Positions 30,485 through 39,114 of a DNA stretch of 42,336 nucleotides are shown piece by piece. The translations under genes and the position numbers were made by a program. The DNA comes from an uncultured Acidimicrobiales bacterium (GTDB lineage: Bacteria > Actinomycetota > Acidimicrobiia > Acidimicrobiales > SZUA-35). The stretch lies in the NCBI GenBank assembly GCA_937958015.1, contig CALGOA010000010.1, forward strand, positions 1-42,336, given 5' to 3'. The notes under the pieces are model-generated. The model did no database searches and was not told the DNA's origin. It was given only the letters and a program-made list of their open reading frames with translations. The stretch's first letter is position 1, and every line of letters starts with the position of its first letter.

Positions 30485-30668
30485 CCACGCTTTCACCTGC
30501 TCAGCAGGATTCTCACGATTGGTGATCAGTTTCGATTGCGGAGTTTTTTGCGGTGGGCAATACTCGCACTGCGGTAGTACATACGGGCGACGACTGGCTT
30601 GAAGGCAGGCATCTTGGCCAGTGCACACCATTGGCGGCAGTCCCTCGTGGACCGGCGGAAGGAAGAAA

Positions 30669-32276
30669 ATGACACACCCCACACGCGCGGCAAAAGTCGC
30701 GCTCGTCGGTGCTGGTTACTGGGGCAAGAACATCGCTCGCAGTCTCAGCACGATCGGCGTCCTCGGAGCAGTAGTTGATGAGAATCCGGAACAGGCTGCA
30801 GCCATCGCTTCGGCGAACGGTTCGACGGCTCGCAGATGGCCCGACGTCCTCGCAGATCCCGACATAACTGCAGTTGCGATCTCGACTCCAGCGGCGACGC
30901 ATGTTCAGGTTGCATCTGAGGCCCTGCGGGCCGGCAAGGACGTATTCGTAGAGAAACCCATGGCGCTTCTACCCGAACGAGCGGAAGAGCTCGCACGATT
31001 GGCCGAGGAAGAGGGGCGGGTTCTCATGGTCGGACACCTGTTGCAGTACCACCCCGCATTCATGCGCCTACGTGAACTCATCGCCGACGGTCGTTTGGGC
31101 CGGCTGCAGTACGTGTACTCAAATCGTCTCAACTTCGGGAAGATTCGCCGGGAGGAGGACGTGCTCTGGAGTTTTGCTCCACACGACATCTCGATGATCC
31201 TGTCCCTCGCGGGCGAGTACCCCAGCGAGGTACGAGCCGAGGGACACTTCGCTCTGCACGGTCGCATCGCTGATGTGACAATGACCCACCTGGCCTTCCC
31301 CTCGGGACTGGCTGCACATGTATTTGTGTCATGGCTCCATCCCTTCAAGGAACAGAAACTGATCGTCGTAGGCGATCGAGCCATGGCGGTGTTCGACGAT
31401 CGGGAACCGCTCGATCGGAAACTGGCGCTTTTCGAGGCGGAGGTCCAATGGTCCGATGGTGTGCCCATCGCACCCAAGGTCGAGCCGACCTACGTCGAAC
31501 TGGCTGAGATCGAGCCGCTCGTCAACGAGATGTCCCACTTCGTCGACTGCACACGGACGCGATCGACACCCCGAACCGATGCCAAGGAGGGGCTGCGGGT
31601 CCTTCGGGTCCTGGCCGAGGCAGCCAGCCAGCTGAAGAGTACGGCGACCGACTCTCAACCCACACCGACTCAGCCCGCCACCATTGAAAGGCCGGCGGGA
31701 GCCCACGAGACCGCGGTTATCGATCCAGGCGCCACCATCGGTGAGCGCACCAAGATCTGGCATTTCAGTCACGTCCTGGGGTCGACGAGTATCGGTTCGG
31801 ACTGTTCGCTCGGACAAAACGTCGTCGCCGGCCCGAACGTCACAATCGGCGATGGCGTGCGGATCCAGAACAACGTAAGCATCTACGAAGGCGTCACTCT
31901 CGAGGACGGGGTGTTCTGCGGACCGTCGATGGTGTTCACGAACGTCACCACTCCGCGGGCGTTCGTTTCGCGAAAGGACGAGTTCGCACCAACTCTGGTC
32001 AGACAGGGGGCCTCCATCGGCGCCAACGCCACCATCGTGTGTGGCACCACCATCGGCAGGTATGCGTTCGTCGCAGCCGGCGCCGTCGTCACCAGGGATG
32101 TTCCCGACTTTGCACTGGTCAAGGGGGTTCCGGCCCGTCATGCGGGCTGGGTATCGCGGGAAGGCGAGATCCTCGGCGATGACCTCATATGCCCCCGAAC
32201 CGGCGAACGCTACCAGCTTCGAGGCGGTGCTCTCGTCGAGTACGCCGACCAACCGGCGGAGGTGAAGGCAACATGA
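30669..32276 (+). CDS. Fused sugar dehydrogenase / N-acetyltransferase (WbpB-WbpD type)
   Basis: 535 residues with two domains. Residues 1-330 are a Gfo/Idh/MocA oxidoreductase: the Rossmann motif [14 protein letters not shown] at 95-97 and catalytic His172 in APHDIS. Residues 345-520 are a left-handed beta-helix acetyltransferase with hexapeptide repeats such as [14 protein letters not shown] and [20 protein letters not shown]. Separate proteins of these types (WbpB/WlbA and WbpD/WlbB) oxidise C3 of UDP-GlcNAcA and N-acetylate the resulting 3-amine. The fusion, followed by the WbpE-like aminotransferase, points to a UDP-2,3-diacetamido-2,3-dideoxy-glucuronate donor. The ATG at 30669 has GGAAGGAAG just upstream. 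Its TGA overlaps the next ATG. Confidence 0.9.
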   Translation: MTHPTRAAKVALVGAGYWGKNIARSLSTIGVLGAVVDENPEQAAAIASANGSTARRWPDVLADPDITAVAISTPAATHVQVASEALRAGKDVFVEKPMALLPERAEELARLAEEEGRVLMVGHLLQYHPAFMRLRELIADGRLGRLQYVYSNRLNFGKIRREEDVLWSFAPHDISMILSLAGEYPSEVRAEGHFALHGRIADVTMTHLAFPSGLAAHVFVSWLHPFKEQKLIVVGDRAMAVFDDREPLDRKLALFEAEVQWSDGVPIAPKVEPTYVELAEIEPLVNEMSHFVDCTRTRSTPRTDAKEGLRVLRVLAEAASQLKSTATDSQPTPTQPATIERPAGAHETAVIDPGATIGERTKIWHFSHVLGSTSIGSDCSLGQNVVAGPNVTIGDGVRIQNNVSIYEGVTLEDGVFCGPSMVFTNVTTPRAFVSRKDEFAPTLVRQGASIGANATIVCGTTIGRYAFVAAGAVVTRDVPDFALVKGVPARHAGWVSREGEILGDDLICPRTGERYQLRGGALVEYADQPAEVKAT

Positions 32277-33406
32277 GCGGTCCCATTCCTCTCATCGATG
32301 TGCGTGCCCACCAAACCCGGATCGGCGACCAGATCAGGGCCAACATCAACGCGGTCGTAGATCACGGCAAATGGATCATGGGTCCAGAGGTCGCAGATTT
32401 CGAACGGTCGACAGAAGCGTTCGTGGGGGTCGATGGCGTCCACGCACTCGGCTGTTCGAATGGCACCGACGCCTTGGTTCTCGCAATGCAAGCGCTCGGC
32501 GTCGAGCGCGGGCAGGCCGTGATTTGTCCGGCGTTCACCTTCGTCGCCACCGCCGAGGCGATCGCAGTTCTGCAAGCGGTGCCGGTCTTCGCCGACGTTG
32601 AACTGGACGGGTTCAACGTAGATCCGAATGCGGTCCGCGACGCCGCCAAAGTTGCCAAAGACCAGGGCCTAACGATCGCCGGGATCTGTGCGGTCGATCT
32701 CTTTGGAGCCCCGGCCGACTACGACGCTCTCACCACGGTGGCCGAAGAACTCGACTGCTGGCTTCTGTCCGACGCAGCCCAGGGATTCGGCGGTTCCTAC
32801 CGCGGCACCAAGGTCGGTGCCGTGACCGATGTGACCACCACCAGTTTCTTCCCGGCCAAGCCACTCGGCTGCTACGGCGACGGCGGCATGGTGTTAACCA
32901 CCCGACCCGAAATCGCCGAGGCGGTGCGAAGCCTCCGGGTCCATGGCAAGGGAACCGACAAGTACGACAACGTCGCCATCGGCCAGAACTCACGGCTCGA
33001 CACTCTGCAGGCCGCAATCCTGTTGCCAAAGTTGGCGATCTTTTCCGACGAGCTCGACGCTCGGGATCACGTCGCAGCTCGTTATGCCGAGGGGCTTGCC
33101 GACGTCGTTACCGTCCCGACGATCCGTGACGATGACCGCTCCGCCTGGGCTCAGTACACGATCATCACCGATCGCCGAGACGTTGTGCAGCGGGCACTGA
33201 ATGATGCGCAGATCGGCAACGCCGTCTACTACCCCAAGCCGCTCCACCAACAGACGGGGTACGCACACTTCCATCTGCCCGCCATCGACCTCGAACGCAC
33301 CGAATGGCTAACGACGCGGGTGCTCAGCCTGCCGATGTATCCCTATCTCTCGAGCGACGCTGTCGACCGTGTGATCGCAACCGTAAGGGGTGCCCTAGCC
33401 CAATGA
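32273..33406 (+). CDS. DegT/DnrJ/EryC1 sugar aminotransferase (WbpE-like)
   Basis: 377 residues of the sugar nucleotide aminotransferase family. [10 protein letters not shown] opens the protein, GCSNGTDAL binds the PLP phosphate, Asp167/Gln170 lie in SDAAQG, and the PLP Lys196 lies in [15 protein letters not shown]. The family places an amine on a keto-sugar nucleotide using Glu as donor. Next to a WbpB-WbpD fusion the expected reaction is amination of UDP-3-keto-GlcNAcA (WbpE/WlbC). It starts at an ATG overlapping the previous stop (ATGA) and itself overlaps the glycosyltransferase start in the same way, so all three are one coupled operon. Confidence 0.9.
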   Translation: MSGPIPLIDVRAHQTRIGDQIRANINAVVDHGKWIMGPEVADFERSTEAFVGVDGVHALGCSNGTDALVLAMQALGVERGQAVICPAFTFVATAEAIAVLQAVPVFADVELDGFNVDPNAVRDAAKVAKDQGLTIAGICAVDLFGAPADYDALTTVAEELDCWLLSDAAQGFGGSYRGTKVGAVTDVTTTSFFPAKPLGCYGDGGMVLTTRPEIAEAVRSLRVHGKGTDKYDNVAIGQNSRLDTLQAAILLPKLAIFSDELDARDHVAARYAEGLADVVTVPTIRDDDRSAWAQYTIITDRRDVVQRALNDAQIGNAVYYPKPLHQQTGYAHFHLPAIDLERTEWLTTRVLSLPMYPYLSSDAVDRVIATVRGALAQ

Positions 33407-34695
33407 CATCACCACCGGATGGACAACTCCGAACCGCCGACGATCAGGTCATCGACCTTCGCGAGTCGGTTTCCGCCGAGCTTGCCCAGGCTCGGACATT
33501 CTTCGATTCCAAGCGGGTTGCCATCGTGCACTACGGCGAACACACTCCCCTCGATCCGGGTTATCGACCGTCCCGAATGGGACTGCTGGCCACCTGGTTA
33601 ACCGAGGCTGGTGCGTCGGTCACCAGATTTGTGCCTACGTACTCCCCCTTCCTCAAGTTGCAACGGGATCTGAGATGGACGGGAACCACTAGCGGGGAAG
33701 GGGACCTGATCATGGTTCCGGTTCGAGCCTTCGCCGGAACCCGGTCGGTGGCACGGGCTGGCAACATCAGAGACCTCGCCCGTGGGGTAGCTCGTGCTCT
33801 GCAGGCCGACTCGGCCTATGACCTGTGCATCGTCGGGTATCCCCCGCCCGGAGTACTGACGGCGGTTCACAACGCGCTGGAAGGCGAGCTTCCGCTCGTC
33901 GCAGACATTCGTGATCTCTGGCCAGATGCGCTCGTGCCAAGCGCCAACCGTTATGTGTCGGGCATCGCTTCGATGATTGGGACCACGCTCGCCAACGAAC
34001 TGAGATTCACCAGCGGCGTCGTGGCGTCGTCGCACGACCTGCTCCAGCGGGCACCGGCGTCCAAACGCCTTGGGGTCATCCCGCTTGGGCTCACGGCCAC
34101 TGAACTACCCCAGATCCAACCGAGGATTGCCAATCCCATGGTGGCGCTCTTCGTCGGGTCTCTCAGCCATCTGTTCGACTTCGATTCGTTCATTGAAGGC
34201 TGGAGTCGTTTCATCGCTCGCTACTCCGATGCTGGTCACGAACTGCGGATCGTCGGTGATGGCGTTGCCGGCGATCGAGTGAGGGCTCTGGCGGCTCACG
34301 TGCCCGGCGTCGAGTTCACCGGTTGGGTTCGGTCCGACGAGGTGCCTCAACATCTGGTGGCTGCCGACGTCGGCTGTCACCCGGTGCGCCCCGGGCAGGG
34401 CATCACTCTTGGGAACAAGGCCTTCGAGTACCTGAGTGCTGGGCTACATGTTCTTCACTCGCTCGAGGAGGGACCGGCTCGATCGATCGCAAACTTCGGT
34501 TCGGTGATCGACAGTGACCCAGGCGCATGGGCGGACGCGTTCGAGGAGTCGCTCCTGCAACTGCCGGATCTCCGAACATCCCGAGTTGATCGCATCGAAG
34601 CCGCCACAGAGCAGTTCGGTCGGTCAAGGACCGAACTGTTGTGGCTAACGATGCTGCAACGTGCTCTGACGGGTGCGCCGATCACCGTCGCCTGA
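33403..34695 (+). CDS. Glycosyltransferase, GT4-like
   Basis: 430 residues in a GT-B fold. The N-terminal half carries ADIRDLWPDALVP, usual for exopolysaccharide GT4 enzymes. The C-terminal nucleotide-sugar half has ALFVGSLSHLFDFDSF, RIVGDG, VEFTGWV and the GNKAFEYLSAGLHVL motif that corresponds to the usual E-x7-E sugar-nucleotide contact. It probably transfers the diacetamido-uronic acid made by the two upstream enzymes, with which it shares ATGA overlaps. Donor and acceptor specificity are inferred from operon context only. It converges on lipoprotein A with 40 bases between stops. Confidence 0.88.
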   Translation: MTSPPDGQLRTADDQVIDLRESVSAELAQARTFFDSKRVAIVHYGEHTPLDPGYRPSRMGLLATWLTEAGASVTRFVPTYSPFLKLQRDLRWTGTTSGEGDLIMVPVRAFAGTRSVARAGNIRDLARGVARALQADSAYDLCIVGYPPPGVLTAVHNALEGELPLVADIRDLWPDALVPSANRYVSGIASMIGTTLANELRFTSGVVASSHDLLQRAPASKRLGVIPLGLTATELPQIQPRIANPMVALFVGSLSHLFDFDSFIEGWSRFIARYSDAGHELRIVGDGVAGDRVRALAAHVPGVEFTGWVRSDEVPQHLVAADVGCHPVRPGQGITLGNKAFEYLSAGLHVLHSLEEGPARSIANFGSVIDSDPGAWADAFEESLLQLPDLRTSRVDRIEAATEQFGRSRTELLWLTMLQRALTGAPITVA

Positions 34696-34735
34696 GACCG
34701 ACTCCCACCCGCCGCAGGTTTCGTGCCACGGACCG

Positions 34736-36403
34736 TTAGGAGGTGGCCAGTGCAACGCCGACTAGGTCGGCGTCGGCCCAGTGCACTTCCTGCCAACCGG
34801 AACCGCTGTTGGACTCGACGACTCCGCCGTCCCACGAGCCACCCTGAGGCCAAAGCTTGCCAAGACCGCTCTCGCCGTATCGGAAGACACCGAAGGTCAC
34901 CGAACCCGAAACCGGTTCGATCAGCAGAGTGTGTTGGCCGGGACTCAGACTGACATCGAACGGGACGTTGTCCCAGTTCCATCCGCCGGCGGTGTCTACC
35001 ACGACCGAGGTTGAGCCGAGAGTCACGCGAACCTTGCCGCCGCCCGTCGTGCTCATTGCGAGGGACTGGACCCGCCGGGCCGAGTCGATCTGGAACGTCT
35101 GGCGCAACGAGCGCGAACCGCTCACGGTCTGATCATCGTCGTAGCGAGGATCGGCGGCCGAATTGCCATAATTGCCGGCGCTCGTCTCCAGAAGCAGCGC
35201 CGGCGCGTATTGACTGCCGCCTCGAGTCGTGCGGTCGACCCATCCAGCACCGTCGAACCAGTTGCGAAGCAGCCCGAACTCAGACGTGTCGGGGCCGATC
35301 GGGCCGCGGGCAGACCTTGTGGCGTAGCCGTGATTGATCGATACGTAGTCGGTCATGGACGGGTTGCTGGCGACGATGAAGTACCTCTCGCCGGCAACGA
35401 GGTCGGCGGGCATGTCGAAGGTCGGGAAGTTGATGGGGTGGTTGGCCGAATAGGACACTCCGGAGGAACCATCGCCTGCGGGGCCCTGGCCGTTGGTCAG
35501 GCCCGGTGTGAAATCGACCGAGGCCAGCTCGGGACCTTCGGGGGAACCCTTTCGAAGACTGAACGTTGTGGTGCCGCCGGTTCCTGCCGCATAGCCGGGT
35601 CGGCTCGTCTCAATTGCGATGTGGACCTGGATCCGCTGCAGACGAGCGGTGTCCCGGGCGGTGAAGACGTAGGCATACGAGGAATCGCCCGTTACCTGCA
35701 TGTTGGCCAGCGCGTGACTGGCGAGGGGTTGTCCGATGTAAGCCCACGCATCGACCGCTGGGTTCGAGGGAGGCACGGTCGTCGGAGCAGCCGTTGTAGG
35801 CGCGGCCGTGGTGGGCGCCGCCGTTGTTGGAGCAGCGGTCGTTGGTGCTGCGGTGGTGGTGGGTGCCGCGGTTGTCGGCGTCGTGGTAGACGGGACGGTG
35901 CTCTGTACAACAGTGGGCGAACTGGTCGTTGAGGGCTGTTCGGACGTTGTCACCGTGGTGGTCGGGCCGGTGGTGGACGATTGGTCGTCGTCGGCGTCCG
36001 AACTCACCGGATTCGGCGAAACGGTAGTTTCCGGGGGCCGTACGATGCCATCGTTCGACTCGATTGCGACGGTCTCGTCGCCCTCGACGTCGTCGTCGTC
36101 ACTGGTGCCATCGTCAGCCGTGCCATCGTCAGCCGTGCCATCGTCGCCGGTGCCATCGATCGGGGCGACCGGTGTCGCTCCCGACGGGGTGGAAGGCACA
36201 TCGCCGGTCGTCGTCGAAGTCTGCAGCTCCGCCGTCGCGGCTGGTGAGCCGTCGGAGAAGGGCAACGACTCCGGCGTGGTCTCCTCAGGTTCGTTCTGTG
36301 AAACCGTGACCTGATACCCATCTTCGCAGGCGCTCAGGCCCAGAGAGAGGGCGGCCAGCACGGCGATGAGCGACATACGTTTTGATCGAGAACCTGTTGA
36401 CAT
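34736..36403 (-). CDS. Lipoprotein with Thr-rich stalk (paralogue A)
   Basis: 555 residues. A type II signal peptide ends in the lipobox LSAC with lipidated Cys26. It is followed by an Asp-rich stretch with GTADD repeats (about 85-105) and a long Thr/Ser/Pro/Ala stalk containing a TTAAP repeat (about 177-209). From residue 216 a folded domain begins that is alignable end to end with the protein encoded divergently at 36582: shared blocks include YIGQPLASHALAN, ETSRPGYAAGTGG, AGERYFIV and YAPALLLE. I do not recognise the domain; it looks like an all-beta extracellular module that may bind glycan. The stalk would lift it off the membrane through the wall. The ATG at 36403 has GGAG 9 bases upstream; a hairpin may cover it. 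Confidence 0.83.
   Translation of the reverse strand: MSTGSRSKRMSLIAVLAALSLGLSACEDGYQVTVSQNEPEETTPESLPFSDGSPAATAELQTSTTTGDVPSTPSGATPVAPIDGTGDDGTADDGTADDGTSDDDDVEGDETVAIESNDGIVRPPETTVSPNPVSSDADDDQSSTTGPTTTVTTSEQPSTTSSPTVVQSTVPSTTTPTTAAPTTTAAPTTAAPTTAAPTTAAPTTAAPTTVPPSNPAVDAWAYIGQPLASHALANMQVTGDSSYAYVFTARDTARLQRIQVHIAIETSRPGYAAGTGGTTTFSLRKGSPEGPELASVDFTPGLTNGQGPAGDGSSGVSYSANHPINFPTFDMPADLVAGERYFIVASNPSMTDYVSINHGYATRSARGPIGPDTSEFGLLRNWFDGAGWVDRTTRGGSQYAPALLLETSAGNYGNSAADPRYDDDQTVSGSRSLRQTFQIDSARRVQSLAMSTTGGGKVRVTLGSTSVVVDTAGGWNWDNVPFDVSLSPGQHTLLIEPVSGSVTFGVFRYGESGLGKLWPQGGSWDGGVVESNSGSGWQEVHWADADLVGVALATS
35776..35875. repeat. 15-bp tandem repeat coding the TTAAP stalk
   Basis: Degenerate 15-base units on the minus strand encode about six copies of Thr-Thr-Ala-Ala-Pro in lipoprotein A. 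Such a repeat can vary in copy number without a frameshift because the unit is a multiple of three. Confidence 0.8.
36106..36159. repeat. 15-bp tandem repeat coding the GT(A)DDG acidic segment
   Basis: TGCCATCGTCAGCCG is repeated three times with a fourth diverged unit. It encodes the Gly-Thr-Ala-Asp-Asp repeats of lipoprotein A. The unit keeps frame and is distinct from the TTAAP array further downstream in the gene. Confidence 0.85.
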
Positions 36404-36459
36404 GTCCCGGCTCCAATACACGTGGGGGCGTGTGACTCTTCGGCGGTGTTAACGGGACA
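36403..36459 (-). promoter_or_regulatory. Possible start-sequestering hairpin in the leader of lipoprotein A
   Basis: In the minus-strand transcript TGTCCCG lies about 50 bases upstream of the start and is complementary to CGGGACA, which includes the A of the ATG and follows the GGAG site. A second stem, ACACG / CGTGT, sits in the loop. If the leader includes this region the start codon would be partly paired. Confidence 0.35.
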
Positions 36460-36511
36460 CTTGAGGGAGGTACGGGCAAAACGACTTGGGTGCTAATTGG
36501 GCTCAGACCCC

Positions 36512-36518
36512 TATAGAT
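36512..36518 (+). promoter_or_regulatory. Candidate -10 box for lipoprotein B
   Basis: TATAGAT lies 64 bases before the ATG at 36582, in the divergent region between the two lipoprotein genes. No good -35 box lies at the standard spacing, so this is a position-based guess. Confidence 0.3.
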
Positions 36519-36581
36519 CAGGGCCGCGCCTCCGTGACCAGCACCTTCGACCTAGACTGGGCGGGCGAAGGACGGTGGTAT

Positions 36582-37865
36582 ATGCGGTGGAAGAATTTTC
36601 GCTTTTTCTTGTGTATTACGGCCGCCTGTATCGCATGCAGCCCGCAGGAATCCAGCCTCCCGAATACATCGCCAGATCCTGACTCAGGATCGGCGCCCGC
36701 CATCGAAGGCTCCTCACCTGAGGAAACGCAGGATCCGGAGACCAGCTTGGGCTCAACTTCGATGTCTGACGGACCCTATGAGTTGGACTATGTCGGCATC
36801 CCGTTCGGCGCGGACACGCTGGCCAACATCGACATCGGCGGACCAGACGAGCTGCGGGTGTCGTATCGCTTCCGAGCCAGATTCAGCGGTGAGGTCCAGA
36901 GCGTGCGACCGTTCATCATCGCCAATACCGAACGGCCCGGGTATGCGAGCGGGTCAGGCGGCGTCATCGGAGTCCAGATAGTGGCCGACGACGGCGAGGG
37001 CCTTCCCAATCTCGACGTCGTCCTCGGAAGCGGGTCAAAAGTGATGGATCTTCGAGACGGGTATCTGGAGGATGAGGTTTTTGATGTGAAGGCGGATCAG
37101 CTGTTCTCGGCGATCGCAATCGACGATCCGGTTGCGCTCGCTGCCGGCAGTATCTACCACGTCGTATTTGAGAACCTGGATGCTGACCCTGAGCGGAACT
37201 ACAGCGGACTCGACCTGCTCTATCAGTTGAACACCGAGTTGGGCCCCCGTCCGGATCCGCTCGAGTGGGGCGTAACCCTGAGTGAGGAGGGTCAACCGTG
37301 GTCCGACTACACGTTCCGTTTCGGAGAAGAGTTATACACGCCGGTCTTGTCGATCCTCATGGCGGACGGATCGTCGTTCGGCAATGGCTACATCAACACC
37401 CAGGATGGACCCGAGTCGTTCCGCACCGTCGATGATGCGGGAGCGATCGAAGTCGCTCCGATTCAGGTGCACGCCCCGTTTACCTCCTCCAGTTGGTGGC
37501 TGCGAGCCCAACGGGATTCAGGTGAGGGGGCGATTCGCGCCGTGCTCACCGGCTCCGACGGTTCGACCACCGAGACACTGGTCGACGTGGAACGGTTCCC
37601 TACGGATCGCATGGGCTGGGTAGAGGTCGACTGGTCGGTGACCTTCCAACCGGAGGTGACCTACCGGCTACTCCTGACCTCCGCCGAGGGCGGTTCGCTT
37701 TCGATGCATCCCACCCGGGAGGGAACGATCTACGGATTCGAAGCCGGTTCGCTGTTCGGCGCCGTGAGCAGGCCGATCCGAAACGGCGAGCCCGAAGGAT
37801 GGCACCGGGGCGAGAACGACGATGCCTACGTCTACAACGACGTTATGACCGCATGGACCCGCTGA
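36582..37865 (+). CDS. Lipoprotein (paralogue B)
   Basis: 427 residues. MRWKNFRFFLCITAACIACS is a short type II signal peptide with lipidation at Cys19 or less likely Cys16. A short Ser/Pro/Glu spacer follows, without the long stalk of paralogue A. The folded part from about 65 matches paralogue A in order: YVGIPFGADTLAN, NTERPGYASGSGG, AGSIYHVV, YTPVLSIL and a C-terminal beta-rich half with an EPEGWH ending. The ATG at 36582 has AAGGA 9 bases upstream; the frame is open to 36486 but the added residues would bury the signal peptide. Its last 23 bases overlap the 3' end of the ligase/polymerase gene on the opposite strand. Likely a surface protein serving the same polymer; function unknown. 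Confidence 0.82.
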   Translation: MRWKNFRFFLCITAACIACSPQESSLPNTSPDPDSGSAPAIEGSSPEETQDPETSLGSTSMSDGPYELDYVGIPFGADTLANIDIGGPDELRVSYRFRARFSGEVQSVRPFIIANTERPGYASGSGGVIGVQIVADDGEGLPNLDVVLGSGSKVMDLRDGYLEDEVFDVKADQLFSAIAIDDPVALAAGSIYHVVFENLDADPERNYSGLDLLYQLNTELGPRPDPLEWGVTLSEEGQPWSDYTFRFGEELYTPVLSILMADGSSFGNGYINTQDGPESFRTVDDAGAIEVAPIQVHAPFTSSSWWLRAQRDSGEGAIRAVLTGSDGSTTETLVDVERFPTDRMGWVEVDWSVTFQPEVTYRLLLTSAEGGSLSMHPTREGTIYGFEAGSLFGAVSRPIRNGEPEGWHRGENDDAYVYNDVMTAWTR

Positions 37866-39105
37866 CCCCGCTTGAGGTGAGCACTTCAATAACCGACTCT
37901 GCGTTCGGCGAAGCCTCGGTCTCAACTCGCATAACCCGCCGGGCGGTGGGAACCGAGACCGCAACCATCACGACCAGCAGCGACCGGTTCTCGTTGACAT
38001 CTCCGCTCACCAGAGCGGTGGCGAGCCAGTACACCAGTACCAAGCCGGCGAGCGTCGCGTCAAAATCCCTCGTTCGACCTAACAACACCGTCTGCTGACC
38101 GAATGACCATGCCAACGCGGCCAGGAGAAGGAACAGGCCGACGGCACCGGCTTCAAACCAAACCTCAAGGAAGATGTTGTGGACGTACTCGATTTCCTCC
38201 CAGCCCGAACGGCGAGCCCAACTGCCCCAGCCGTAACCGAAAGGTCGATCCGGAAGATGATCGAACGTCCAGGAATAGAAGAGGTTCCGACCACCGCCCG
38301 ATCGTCCGCCCGCGTCACCGGTGAACAAACCGACCAGGCGTTCGCGGGCGTACGCCGGGGCTTGAACCCACGCCACGGCTCCGAGGACTATTCCAGCGAA
38401 CGACAGTAGGGCCATCCTCAGACCTAACGCCGCCCGCAGTCGAGGGAGCTGGGAGATGAACAGCACCAGACCTGCGATCGCCACAGCCTGGAACGGACCT
38501 CGACTGCCGATGCTCACCAACACGTAGAACTCGATCGCGGCGATTACCAGCACCCATATCACCGTGGACCGCTTCAATCGTTCTGCAGTGAGGAGCCACA
38601 CGATGCATGCCAAGAGGACGAGGCCGGCGGCGCGACCGAACGAGATCGTGGCGCCAACCGCGGTGACGAGGCGCTCGTCCTCCACCTTGCCGAAGATCGG
38701 CACGGTGAGCGAGACGTACGCTCCGGCCAGGATCATCGCAAAGAGGAAGCGCCGGACGTCCTTGCTCCTTCGGACGACCATCATGACCGACGCGACGATC
38801 GGAAGGGTGAGGAGGAACAGGTTCGTTCGTTTCTCTGCGGCATACACCCCGTTCACCGTGGTGAGCGCACCGGCGACCGCCAGCAGGGACAGGAGCAGGA
38901 ACGTCGCCACGCTGTGGGGATGGGGTAGCTGTCGATGGCGAAGAACCGACGCCAGGGCCAGCGCCGCCGTGGCCGCCGACAGCAGCAGCGTGAGGTCGAC
39001 CGGCAACAGACTGAACGGTGGGACCTGTTTGAGCTGGCCGGCCCAGGTCAACATTCCGGCGCACACGATCGCAAGGTTCTGAACTGCGGTGTGCCGGTCG
39101 TTCAT
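37843..39105 (-). CDS. O-antigen ligase / Wzy-like polymerase
   Basis: 420 residues with about 11 transmembrane segments. SIGSRGPF and the C-terminal periplasmic-loop block YVHNIFLEVWFEAGAVGLFLLL are the Wzy_C signature of O-antigen ligases and polymerases, with the conserved His in the HN motif. In a Wzx/Wzy-type pathway it would join flipped repeat units outside the membrane; in a bacterium without LPS, polymerase is the likelier role. The ATG at 39105 lies 9 bases after the Wzz/kinase gene, so the two are coupled. A soluble Ser/Glu-rich tail follows the last helix and overlaps the end of paralogue B by 23 bases. Confidence 0.88.
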   Translation of the reverse strand: MNDRHTAVQNLAIVCAGMLTWAGQLKQVPPFSLLPVDLTLLLSAATAALALASVLRHRQLPHPHSVATFLLLSLLAVAGALTTVNGVYAAEKRTNLFLLTLPIVASVMMVVRRSKDVRRFLFAMILAGAYVSLTVPIFGKVEDERLVTAVGATISFGRAAGLVLLACIVWLLTAERLKRSTVIWVLVIAAIEFYVLVSIGSRGPFQAVAIAGLVLFISQLPRLRAALGLRMALLSFAGIVLGAVAWVQAPAYARERLVGLFTGDAGGRSGGGRNLFYSWTFDHLPDRPFGYGWGSWARRSGWEEIEYVHNIFLEVWFEAGAVGLFLLLAALAWSFGQQTVLLGRTRDFDATLAGLVLVYWLATALVSGDVNENRSLLVVMVAVSVPTARRVMRVETEASPNAESVIEVLTSSGVSGSMRS

Positions 39106-39114
39106 GCGGTTGAC

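Noticed and set aside
30496-30508. CCTGC/GCAGG hairpin as terminator of the deacetylase homologue
   Set aside because: The stem is five base pairs and no T-run follows.
34703-34733. Third copy of the palindromic repeat between the glycosyltransferase and lipoprotein A
   Set aside because: Only about 16 of 22 bases match one unit and no inverted partner is present; mentioned only as a possible relic.
36106-36159. CRISPR-like spaced repeats
   Set aside because: The 15-bp units are directly tandem, in frame and coding; there are no unique spacers.
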